Source of the DNA: Dehalococcoidales bacterium
GTDB taxonomy: Bacteria > Chloroflexota > Dehalococcoidia > Dehalococcoidales > UBA2162
Assembly: GCA_020343555.1 (NCBI GenBank)
Contig: CP070800.1
Location: 1,996,118-2,002,440, forward strand
Reading direction: 5' to 3'
Length of the DNA stretch: 6,323 nucleotides
Below, one piece after another: positions 1-6,108 of this stretch. A model generated the notes under the pieces. It saw only the letters and a program-made list of their open reading frames with translations. It made no database searches and was not told the origin of the DNA. Position 1 is the stretch's first letter; each line of letters begins with the position of its first letter. Both the position numbers and the translations under genes were made by a program.

Positions 1-65
1 AACGGGAAACTCCTGGACACAGATTTACCCCTTGTTTCCAATTTTTTAGTAGCTGTTCTTACCAT
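1..65 (-). CDS. fusA: Translation elongation factor G, N-terminal fragment (probable)
   Basis: This is the first part of a gene that runs off the left edge, directly downstream of rpsG. The open frame from ATG at 65 reads MVRTATKKLETRGKSVSRSF and then P. The last part, (M)SRSFP, resembles the usual bacterial EF-G opening M-A-R-x-F-P, which comes before the G1 loop; that loop would lie outside the window. EF-G is the GTPase that moves tRNAs and mRNA through the ribosome after each peptide bond, and rpsL-rpsG-fusA is the standard str operon order. The start is uncertain. The coordinates cover the whole open frame, but ATG at 65 has no clear Shine-Dalgarno, whereas GTG at 20 has AAGGGG (33-28) seven bases upstream and fits the family start better. 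The identification rests on gene order plus a few residues, so it is an inference. Confidence 0.6.
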   Translation of the reverse strand, partial: MVRTATKKLETRGKSVSRSFP

Positions 66-86
66 AGCATTTTCTTGAGGGATGCC

Positions 87-554
87 CTACCATCTGTAAT
101 GAGCGAAAGCCCGGTTCGCTTCAGCCATCCGGTGGGTATCATCGCGTTTCTTGACGGTTGCCCCCTGCCCTTTCGCGGCATCACCAAGTTCCGCCGCCAG
201 TTTTTCAATCATTGATTTTCCCTGTCTTGCCCGGGCTGAGGTGACAAGCCAGCGTAAAGCCAGAGTTAGGCTCCGCTCAGGGCTTACATCGACCGGTACC
301 TGATAAGTGGCACCTCCAATACGACGTGATTTTACCTGAAGCTGGGGAGTGGCATTCCTTACCGCCTGTTGAAGGACGGTTATTGCCGGCTGTGATTCCC
401 TTTCCTCCAGCACGTCGAGGGCGCCGTAGACAATTTTCTCGGCTGTACTCTTTTTCCCGTCAAGCATTATTTTATTAATCAACCTGGATACCATAGGATT
501 ATGGTATCTTGAATCAGGTAGTATTTCTCTTTTTTCAGCACGATTCCGTCGCAA
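87..554 (-). CDS. rpsG: 30S ribosomal protein S7
   Basis: S7 is a primary 16S rRNA-binding protein that nucleates assembly of the small-subunit head and lines the E-site/mRNA exit region. The 155-residue product is full length for bacteria (usually about 156) and carries the family signatures in order: RAEKREILPD near the N-terminus, DGKKSTAEKIVYGAL, VKSRRIGGATYQVPVDV in the middle, and KKRDDTHRMAEANRAFAHYRW at the very end. The start is TTG at 554, chosen because AGGAGGAG ends five bases before it and the protein then begins MRRNRAEK, as expected for S7. It is 11 bases downstream of the rpsL stop, so the two are surely co-transcribed. In E. coli S7 represses its own operon by binding the rpsL-rpsG spacer; a spacer of 11 bases leaves little room for that structure here. 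Confidence 0.98.
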   Translation of the reverse strand: MRRNRAEKREILPDSRYHNPMVSRLINKIMLDGKKSTAEKIVYGALDVLEERESQPAITVLQQAVRNATPQLQVKSRRIGGATYQVPVDVSPERSLTLALRWLVTSARARQGKSMIEKLAAELGDAAKGQGATVKKRDDTHRMAEANRAFAHYRW

Positions 555-559
555 TTTTT

Positions 560-568
560 CTCCTCCTA
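560..568 (-). promoter_or_regulatory. rpsG ribosome binding site overlapping the rpsL stop codon
   Basis: On the minus strand the rpsL stop TAG (568-566) reads straight into AGGAGGAG (567-560), five bases before the TTG start of rpsG at 554. Stop codon and Shine-Dalgarno share two bases, an arrangement typical of translational coupling between S12 and S7. It is also what supports the non-ATG start of rpsG. Confidence 0.85.
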
Positions 569-997
569 GTCGGTCACGGCTGTTGACTTGGCGCGTTTAG
601 TTCCGTATTTACTGCGTCCCTGTTTCCTGCCGTTTACACCGGTGGTATCCATGGTTCCTCTTACGATATGATACCGGACTCCAGGCAGGTCCTTGACGCG
701 TCCGCCCCGGATAAGAACGACCGAGTGTTCCTGGAGTTCATGTCCTTCACCGGGAATATAAGCGGTCACTTCCATGGTATTACTCAGTCTTACTCTGGCT
801 ACCTTGCGGAGTGCCGAGTTAGGTTTCCTGGGAGTCTGTGTCTTAACCTGGACGCATACACCGCGTTTCTGCGGACATCCTTTACTTTCAACCATCCTGT
901 TCTTTAAAGAATTGAAGTTATATCGGAGCGCGACCGTCTTGGCCTTTTTCCCCGACTTCTTTCTTCCTTTGCGTACAAGCTGGTTAATAGTTGGCAT
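566..997 (-). CDS. rpsL: 30S ribosomal protein S12
   Basis: S12 sits at the decoding centre of the small subunit and controls accuracy of tRNA selection. The product is 143 residues, beginning [14 protein letters not shown] chose ATG at 997 because AGGAG lies ten bases upstream and the family starts exactly there; a longer frame to 1045 adds 16 unrelated residues. Hallmarks are PQKRGVC (42-48), [27 protein letters not shown], and [13 protein letters not shown], which holds the loop whose aspartate can be methylthiolated. Two features stand out. About 14 extra residues (roughly 25-38, [14 protein letters not shown]) precede PQKR compared with the 124-residue E. coli protein. Residue 57 is Arg, aligned to E. 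coli Lys43 counting Met (the site of K43R streptomycin resistance), while the second resistance lysine, in RVKDLP, is kept. First gene of the operon. Confidence 0.98.
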   Translation of the reverse strand: MPTINQLVRKGRKKSGKKAKTVALRYNFNSLKNRMVESKGCPQKRGVCVQVKTQTPRKPNSALRKVARVRLSNTMEVTAYIPGEGHELQEHSVVLIRGGRVKDLPGVRYHIVRGTMDTTGVNGRKQGRSKYGTKRAKSTAVTD

Positions 998-1046
998 AAT
1001 GTCTTTTCTCCTACAATTAAAATGGATGAGCATTAGCCCACCCAAA

Positions 1047-1077
1047 TGACAGATTGACGGTCATATTCAATCTATCA
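1047..1077 (-). promoter_or_regulatory. Hairpin in the str operon leader
   Basis: In the transcript upstream of rpsL, TGATAGATTGA (1077-1067) can pair with TCAATCTGTCA (1057-1047). This gives an 11-bp stem with one G-U pair around a nine-base loop. No U run follows, so it is not an ordinary intrinsic terminator. It ends 35 bases before the rpsL Shine-Dalgarno. It could be a binding site for autoregulation by a ribosomal protein, or mRNA stabilisation, but neither is shown by the sequence. Confidence 0.5.
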
Positions 1078-1112
1078 GCCTGCAATACTGAGCTACAAAG
1101 CGCTAAATAAAG

Positions 1113-1142
1113 AGTCTATCATAGCGCCTGCTAGTATGTCAA
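1113..1142 (-). promoter_or_regulatory. Candidate promoter P2 of the str operon
   Basis: Minus strand: a perfect -35 box TTGACA (1142-1137), an 18-base spacer, and TAGACT (1118-1113, four of six matches to TATAAT). Transcription would start near 1106, about 110 bases before the rpsL start. The -10 lies between the arms of a 6-bp inverted repeat, GCGCTA/TAGCGC (1100-1105 and 1122-1127). The weak -10 makes it less certain than P1. Confidence 0.45.
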
Positions 1143-1181
1143 TATTTAAATGGGATTTTCTGAGTCTATTCCGCCCTCAAT

Positions 1182-1210
1182 ATTATACCACGTTTTTACC
1201 GGTTTGTGGG
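1182..1210 (-). promoter_or_regulatory. Candidate promoter P1 of the str operon (extended -10)
   Basis: Minus strand: consensus TATAAT (1187-1182) preceded by TGG, making an extended -10 of the TGnTATAAT type. A weak -35, CCCACA (1210-1205, three of six), lies 17 bases upstream. The expected start is near 1175, giving a leader of about 178 bases that contains the 1047-1077 hairpin. The same nine bases, TGGTATAAT, form the gyrB promoter in this window. Confidence 0.65.
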
Positions 1211-1264
1211 GGTGTTTTTTTATACTATGAACATTCGAATTATCGTTCTAACCTATCCCCTTTA

Positions 1265-1324
1265 TCCCCTTTCCTACCAGAACCATCGTTAATTAATGTT
1301 AGATATTGCCGTCAGGAAAGGGGA
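1265..1324. repeat. 11-bp perfect inverted repeat with 38-base interior
   Basis: TCCCCTTTCCT (1265-1275) is exactly complementary to AGGAAAGGGGA (1314-1324). The interior is A/T-rich and has its own palindromic core, TTAATTAA. The left arm is the end of a doubled TATCCCCTT word. No open frame or promoter clearly owns it. It could be a stem of an untranslated RNA, or the terminal repeats of a very small degenerate mobile element. Only the repeat itself is directly seen. Confidence 0.55.
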
Positions 1325-1332
1325 ATTTGAGT

Positions 1333-1355
1333 TGAGAGGGGCGAAGCCCCTCTCA
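1333..1355. repeat. Perfect 10-bp GC-rich hairpin, REP-like
   Basis: TGAGAGGGGC (1333-1342), GAA loop, GCCCCTCTCA (1346-1355). The stem is perfect and very stable, but no T run follows on either strand, so it is not a normal intrinsic terminator. It starts nine bases after the 1265-1324 inverted repeat. Short GC-rich hairpins of this type are often dispersed in many copies between genes of a genome; one copy in one window cannot prove that. Confidence 0.55.
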
Positions 1356-1476
1356 GTTACTTACTCCCCCGGCTTGTTTTTCAGAGAACAGACTCTATTT
1401 ACCAGAAACTTTAATCAAAGAGAGCATGGACCAAGATTCTACAAGGAGATTAGTAGATCAATGATTATTACCATGT

Positions 1477-1497
1477 AATCGAAATTCGATTTTTTTT
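1477..1497 (+). terminator. Weak terminator-like hairpin with T run
   Basis: AATCGA-AAT-TCGATT followed by an unbroken run of T (stem 1477-1491, T run 1490-1497). The form is that of an intrinsic terminator on the plus strand, but the stem is only six A/T-rich pairs. No convincing gene ends just before it. It could isolate the gene at 1567 from stray transcription, or end an unrecognised RNA starting in the repeat-rich region. Confidence 0.3.
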
Positions 1498-1521
1498 CTC
1501 GTGAACTGTTGGATAGTATTC

Positions 1522-1550
1522 CTTACAGTATAAATCTTAGAATATACTAT
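1522..1550 (+). promoter_or_regulatory. Weak candidate promoter for the tandem methyltransferase
   Basis: CTTACA (1522-1527), 17-base spacer, TACTAT (1545-1550): four of six matches in each box. An overlapping TATACT (1543-1548) is a better -10 but lacks a -35 at normal spacing. A promoter is expected in this A/T-rich stretch; the exact boxes are uncertain. Confidence 0.3.
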
Positions 1551-1566
1551 AACGAGCGGATAACAA

Positions 1567-2781
1567 ATGAACGAAGACGTTTATTTTAAAAAGGAACTGA
1601 CATTCAGGTATCACCGGCAGGAAATGCGATTTCGGGTATCGCAGGACCTGTTCAGCAGCTTCCAGGTAGATACCGGGACGCAATTTTTACTAAGAACTCT
1701 TATTTCTGAATTCGGTACCGACAGATTTTCCAGGATACTCGATCTCGGGTGCGGTTACGGGCCGATAGGATTGACGTTGATGAAGTTGAATCCCGACTGC
1801 ACCGCCCACCTGGTGGACAGGGATGCCCTGGCAGTCGAGTATTCTCGTCAGAATGCGGAAGTGAATGGGATACAAGGAGTCGAGATATACAGCAGCCTGG
1901 GATTCGATGATGTCTCCGCATCGGATTTCGACCTGATTATATCGAACATACCCGGGAAAGCCGGGGAACCGGTAATATCAGATTTTCTGACGACCGCCGC
2001 CGGTTACCTGAAAACAGGCGGACTGGTCGCTATTGTCGTTGTTACACCTCTTGAAGAAGCCGTTAAAAGCCTTCTGGAGAGTATGACCAGTGTTGAAATC
2101 CTGCTTCATAAAAACAGGAGCGGCCACGCCGTGTTTATTTACAGATTCACCGATAATACCGGAGAATCTCTACGGCCTGTTACCGGCGGATTCGATAGGG
2201 GAATTTACCTGAAGGACAGAAGAGAGGTTTCCTTTCTGGACCTGAGTTACCAGATAAACACTGTGTATGATTTACCCGAAACCGAATCACCTGACCGTCT
2301 GAGCCAACTCCTGATTGAAGCTATCTACGATTTAAAGAATAACAGCCCAAATAGAATCCTGTGCTTCAATCCCGGCCAGGGACATGTGGCGATCGCAGCC
2401 TGGAAGATGCTGAGTCCGGGCAGCATTTCAATGGTCGACCGGGATCTCCTGAGCCTGAGAGTCACGGAAAGCAATATTATTATTAATGATTGCCCTAAAG
2501 ACAGGATCCGGATCTCCCACCGAACGGGAATCAGTACCGATAATCCCCAGTCGGCAGATCTGGTCATCGGTACGATAAAAGAAGATGAGGGCGTCAAGGC
2601 GATCAATGCCGGAATTTCCAGGATCGCCGAGGAGCTTATCCCGGGAGGGAAAGCCCTGCTTTCAGCCAGTTCGACTGCGATAACCCGTACAATAACCGCT
2701 CTGCAAAATCAGAACAGACTAACAGTGAAAAAGCGGGAAAAGCGGAAAGGTAACAGCCTGCTTATCCTGGAACGGAAATAA
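1567..2781 (+). CDS. Tandem-domain class I methyltransferase, MJ0882/RsmC-like first half with decayed second half
   Basis: A 404-residue cytosolic protein, predicted to bind S-adenosylmethionine. Residues about 5-195 follow the layout of the small methyltransferase (MTS) family that includes archaeal MJ0882 and rRNA guanine methylases RsmC/RlmG: a lead-in ending in DLFSSFQVDTGTQFLL, motif I ILDLGCGYGPIGL (57-69), acidic VDRD (83-86), and NIPGKAG (127-133) where the family has NPPxxxG. Residues about 245-404 appear to repeat the fold with the motifs eroded: ILCFNPGQGHVAI (264-276), MVDRD (289-293) and DLVIGTIKEDEG instead of a catalytic motif. The order, intact first and decayed second, is the reverse of RsmC. 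The substrate is unknown; rRNA or another nucleic acid is the family-based guess. ATG at 1567 has only a poor Shine-Dalgarno (GAGCGG). The gene converges on the next one with 41 bases between and no good terminator, only a 5-bp A/T palindrome at 2792-2807. Confidence 0.85.
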   Translation: MNEDVYFKKELTFRYHRQEMRFRVSQDLFSSFQVDTGTQFLLRTLISEFGTDRFSRILDLGCGYGPIGLTLMKLNPDCTAHLVDRDALAVEYSRQNAEVNGIQGVEIYSSLGFDDVSASDFDLIISNIPGKAGEPVISDFLTTAAGYLKTGGLVAIVVVTPLEEAVKSLLESMTSVEILLHKNRSGHAVFIYRFTDNTGESLRPVTGGFDRGIYLKDRREVSFLDLSYQINTVYDLPETESPDRLSQLLIEAIYDLKNNSPNRILCFNPGQGHVAIAAWKMLSPGSISMVDRDLLSLRVTESNIIINDCPKDRIRISHRTGISTDNPQSADLVIGTIKEDEGVKAINAGISRIAEELIPGGKALLSASSTAITRTITALQNQNRLTVKKREKRKGNSLLILERK

Positions 2782-2822
2782 TCCGGACTTCCTTATATAT
2801 TAATAAGATACGTCTACGCAGT

Positions 2823-3746
2823 TTATACTTTCTTTGCCACGACCGCCAACCAGTCACCACCTTCTTCAAAAGGCGTGCCGTCCAAGTCGTTCCATATCTG
2901 CAGGATGGAGAAACCTGCCTTCTCCAGTACATCATTTATCGTATGGAGTGAATAATCGTGGAACCAGTTACGGTATACCGTTACATTTTTCTCATCCACG
3001 ATTATATACTGGTCGAGCCAGACATCATCTTCGGGATAACCAAATCCTTCCTCGAGGAACAGGTGCTTATTCGGTCGCCAGAATCCTCCATCGAACAGGT
3101 ACCAGCGGTTACCCGCGCCTTCTTTATTCCTCAATACCCTGGTAGTTACGTCAAAGATAAACAGACCGTCCGGTTTTAAGGCTTTGTGTACCATCGCCAG
3201 AAACGCATCCCGCTTTTCATCTGAAAACGTATTCAGTTCACCGTATATCTGCATCACGGCGTCGAACTCATCCGAAAAATCGATACTGAAAAAGTCGGCA
3301 AGACGGTAATCGATATCCAGGTCGTTTTCTACAGCGGATTTAATCGCGTATTCTATGGATCGACGAGAGAAGTCAACGCCTGTGACATTCATACCTTTTT
3401 GGCAGAGCCGACTTGCATACAGTCCCGGTCCGCATCCCAGGTCCAGTACCCTATCTCCTTCTTTCAGGATGCCGGTGAATGTCAGGTGTTCGACCTGCGC
3501 TTCAATAGCTTCGGTCTTTCTGCTGGCGGCTTCATGTTCCTGGCTGAGATGGGCCTGTAGCATACCTATCGATATATGGTCGTCATCCCAGAATTTTTCC
3601 TCTCCCGGTTCGAACAGGGGAGGTTTTCCGGAATATTCGTGAACTGTTTGTAAAATATCTTCAATATTAATAATAGTTGCTCCCGCGTGATTTATCGATG
3701 GACAAGACAACCCGCATAGTATGAACAGGTTTCTTGCGTTTGTCAA
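2823..3746 (-). CDS. Class I SAM-dependent methyltransferase, substrate unknown
   Basis: A Rossmann-fold methyltransferase. Numbering from TTG at 3746: an N-terminal region ending about residue 95 (GKPPLFEPGE...FWDDDHIS), motif I VLDLGCGPG (100-108), acidic D125 in GVDFS for the SAM ribose, D151 in RLADF, motif IV around FDAVMQIYGELNTF, then LKPDGLFIFDV. The C-terminal part (about 205-307) is rich in Trp, Phe and Tyr and probably shapes a small-molecule pocket; no substrate can be named. The start is doubtful. TTG at 3746 is the longest permitted start but also forms a perfect -35 box, and the first 24 residues look non-coding. I suspect initiation at ATT 3671, eight bases after GGGAG (3684-3680), giving 282 residues beginning MNIEDILQTVHEYSGK. 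TTG at 3710 is another option. Divergent from gyrB, convergent with the tandem methyltransferase gene. Confidence 0.85.
   Translation of the reverse strand: MTNARNLFILCGLSCPSINHAGATIINIEDILQTVHEYSGKPPLFEPGEEKFWDDDHISIGMLQAHLSQEHEAASRKTEAIEAQVEHLTFTGILKEGDRVLDLGCGPGLYASRLCQKGMNVTGVDFSRRSIEYAIKSAVENDLDIDYRLADFFSIDFSDEFDAVMQIYGELNTFSDEKRDAFLAMVHKALKPDGLFIFDVTTRVLRNKEGAGNRWYLFDGGFWRPNKHLFLEEGFGYPEDDVWLDQYIIVDEKNVTVYRNWFHDYSLHTINDVLEKAGFSILQIWNDLDGTPFEEGGDWLAVVAKKV
3718..3746 (-). promoter_or_regulatory. Candidate promoter inside the annotated start of the 2823-3746 methyltransferase
   Basis: Minus strand: perfect TTGACA (3746-3741), 17-base spacer, CATACT (3723-3718, four of six). The predicted start near 3711 lies inside the open frame, so if the promoter is real the protein must start further in. 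GGGAG at 3684-3680 would then be its Shine-Dalgarno. Confidence 0.45.
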
Positions 3747-3788
3747 CCGTGCCCTTGTGAAAATGAGTTACCCAATACTCTTAAAAAC

Positions 3789-3817
3789 TTCACATTACGC
3801 ACGATTTATGGTATAAT
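3789..3817 (+). promoter_or_regulatory. gyrB promoter (extended -10)
   Basis: TTCACA (3789-3794, five of six), exactly 17 bases, then consensus TATAAT (3812-3817) preceded by TGG, giving an extended -10. This is the strongest promoter in the window. Transcription should start near 3824, leaving a leader of about 130 bases before gyrB. A second perfect TTGACA at 3874 has only A residues at its -10 position, so I do not call it a promoter. Confidence 0.8.
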
Positions 3818-3869
3818 GGAGTTCGATGGTAACTAATAAAACCACATATATTACCAGTTGCCTTTCGGA

Positions 3870-3881
3870 ACTGTTGACAGT
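3870..3881 (+). promoter_or_regulatory. Short palindrome in the gyrB leader
   Basis: ACTGT-TG-ACAGT, a perfect 5-bp inverted repeat about 50 bases downstream of the predicted gyrB start point. Its size and symmetry suit a repressor half-site pair acting as a roadblock, but palindromes this short occur by chance. No regulator is identifiable. Confidence 0.25.
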
Positions 3882-3943
3882 AACTCTTCCATCTTCAAAA
3901 AAGCCACGTTTTGGTCACTTTTCAGGTACTATATAAGGAGTAA

Positions 3944-5896
<1,953 letters not shown>

Positions 5897-5899
<3 letters not shown>

Positions 5900-5926
5900 C
5901 AACGCCTGAAAAAGTTGTAATATAAT
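5897..5926 (+). promoter_or_regulatory. Candidate promoter downstream of gyrB
   Basis: A consensus TATAAT (5921-5926) 22 bases after the gyrB stop codon. The best -35, TAGCAA (5897-5902, 18-base spacer, three of six), is weak and overlaps the stop. Transcription would start near 5933, giving a short RNA through the mini-ORF to the terminator at 6041-6073, or with readthrough into the methyltransferase. Confidence 0.4.
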
Positions 5927-5936
5927 CGCAACATCA

Positions 5937-6011
5937 CGGAAATTAAAGGAGGGATGATTATGACGGCGATACACCATGGAAGCAGAAGTTTTTCATCCCG
6001 AGAGGTTTCCG
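5937..6011 (+). promoter_or_regulatory. Nested inverted repeats enclosing a Shine-Dalgarno and mini-ORF (candidate structured RNA)
   Basis: Outer arms CGGAAA (5937-5942) and TTTCCG (6006-6011) enclose inner arms GGGATGA (5951-5957) and TCATCCC (5993-5999). The two stems stack across a purine-rich internal loop (TTAAAGGA against GAGAGG). The inner stem covers the last Gs of the AAAGGAGGG ribosome site, so folding would hide it. The intrinsic terminator follows 30 bases later. I do not recognise a known riboswitch class. This could be an attenuator, a thermosensor-like translation switch, a small RNA, or chance pairing. Confidence 0.4.
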
Positions 6012-6016
6012 ACTAA
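5960..6016 (+). CDS. 18-residue mini-ORF, possible leader peptide
   Basis: The strongest Shine-Dalgarno on the plus strand, AGGAGG (5947-5952), sits seven bases before ATG 5960, which opens an 18-codon frame, MTAIHHGSRSFSSREVSD, closed by TAA. An in-frame ATG at 5954 is too close to the Shine-Dalgarno to be the main start. The peptide has five Ser and three Arg, no membrane segment and no recognised family. It lies between a TATAAT box and an intrinsic terminator, upstream of a methyltransferase gene, the classic position of a regulatory leader peptide. That role, and even its translation, is inference. It is too short for ordinary gene finders. Confidence 0.4.
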   Translation: MTAIHHGSRSFSSREVSD

Positions 6017-6040
6017 ATACATAAATGTATCTAATACCAC

Positions 6041-6073
6041 AAAGCCGTTCTATCGGGAGCGGCTTTTCGTTTT
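6041..6073 (+). terminator. Intrinsic terminator between gyrB and the third methyltransferase
   Basis: AAAGCCGTTCT (6041-6051) pairs with GGAGCGGCTTT (6056-6066) to give an 11-bp stem (two G-U pairs) with an ATCG tetraloop. TTTTCGTTTT (6064-6073) follows. It would end the gyrB transcript and the mini-ORF transcript, and any antitermination here would control the gene at 6109. Confidence 0.8.
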
Positions 6074-6108
6074 CCAATTAATAAACAGTATAGGAGTAAT
6101 GGCAAACA

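Larger units (their letters stand above)
998..1566. other. Divergent intergenic region between rpsL and the tandem methyltransferase gene
   Basis: About 570 bases with no convincing gene. From left to right it holds the rpsL Shine-Dalgarno (1012-1008), an 11-bp leader hairpin (1047-1077), two minus-strand promoter candidates (1113-1142 and 1182-1210), a doubled TATCCCCTT word (1254-1262 and 1264-1272), two strong inverted repeats (1265-1324 and 1333-1355), an A/T-rich hairpin with a T run (1477-1497), and A/T-rich sequence that should carry the promoter of the gene at 1567. Short open frames here (for example 1296-1478) lack family resemblance; that one simply reads through the 1333-1355 repeat. 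It may hold an untranslated RNA or a decayed small repeat element, but I cannot show either. Confidence 0.6.

Noticed and set aside
998..1045. 16-codon upstream extension of rpsL.
   Set aside because: The Shine-Dalgarno at 1012-1008 lies inside it, and S12 proteins begin MPTINQL, which fits ATG at 997.
1081..1100. GTAGCTCAG on the minus strand resembles a tRNA D-arm.
   Set aside because: No acceptor stem, anticodon arm or GTTCRANNC T-arm can be placed around it.
1296..1478. 60-codon open frame on the plus strand ending just before a T run.
   Set aside because: It reads through the 1333-1355 hairpin, has no good ribosome site and no recognisable family; most likely not a gene.
1553..1566. 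GAGCGGATAACAA just before the ATG at 1567 matches 13 bases of the lac operator.
   Set aside because: Only the right half of the operator is present; the left half is different, and there is no LacI-type gene or sugar gene near. A match of this length can arise by chance and the stretch also serves as the ribosome site.
2792..2807. CTTAT/ATAAG palindrome between the two convergent methyltransferase genes as a bidirectional terminator.
   Set aside because: The stem is only five A/T-rich pairs and no T run follows on either strand.
3874..3902. A second perfect TTGACA upstream of gyrB.
   Set aside because: The bases at the -10 position are all A; there is no box, so it is probably part of the palindrome at 3870-3881.
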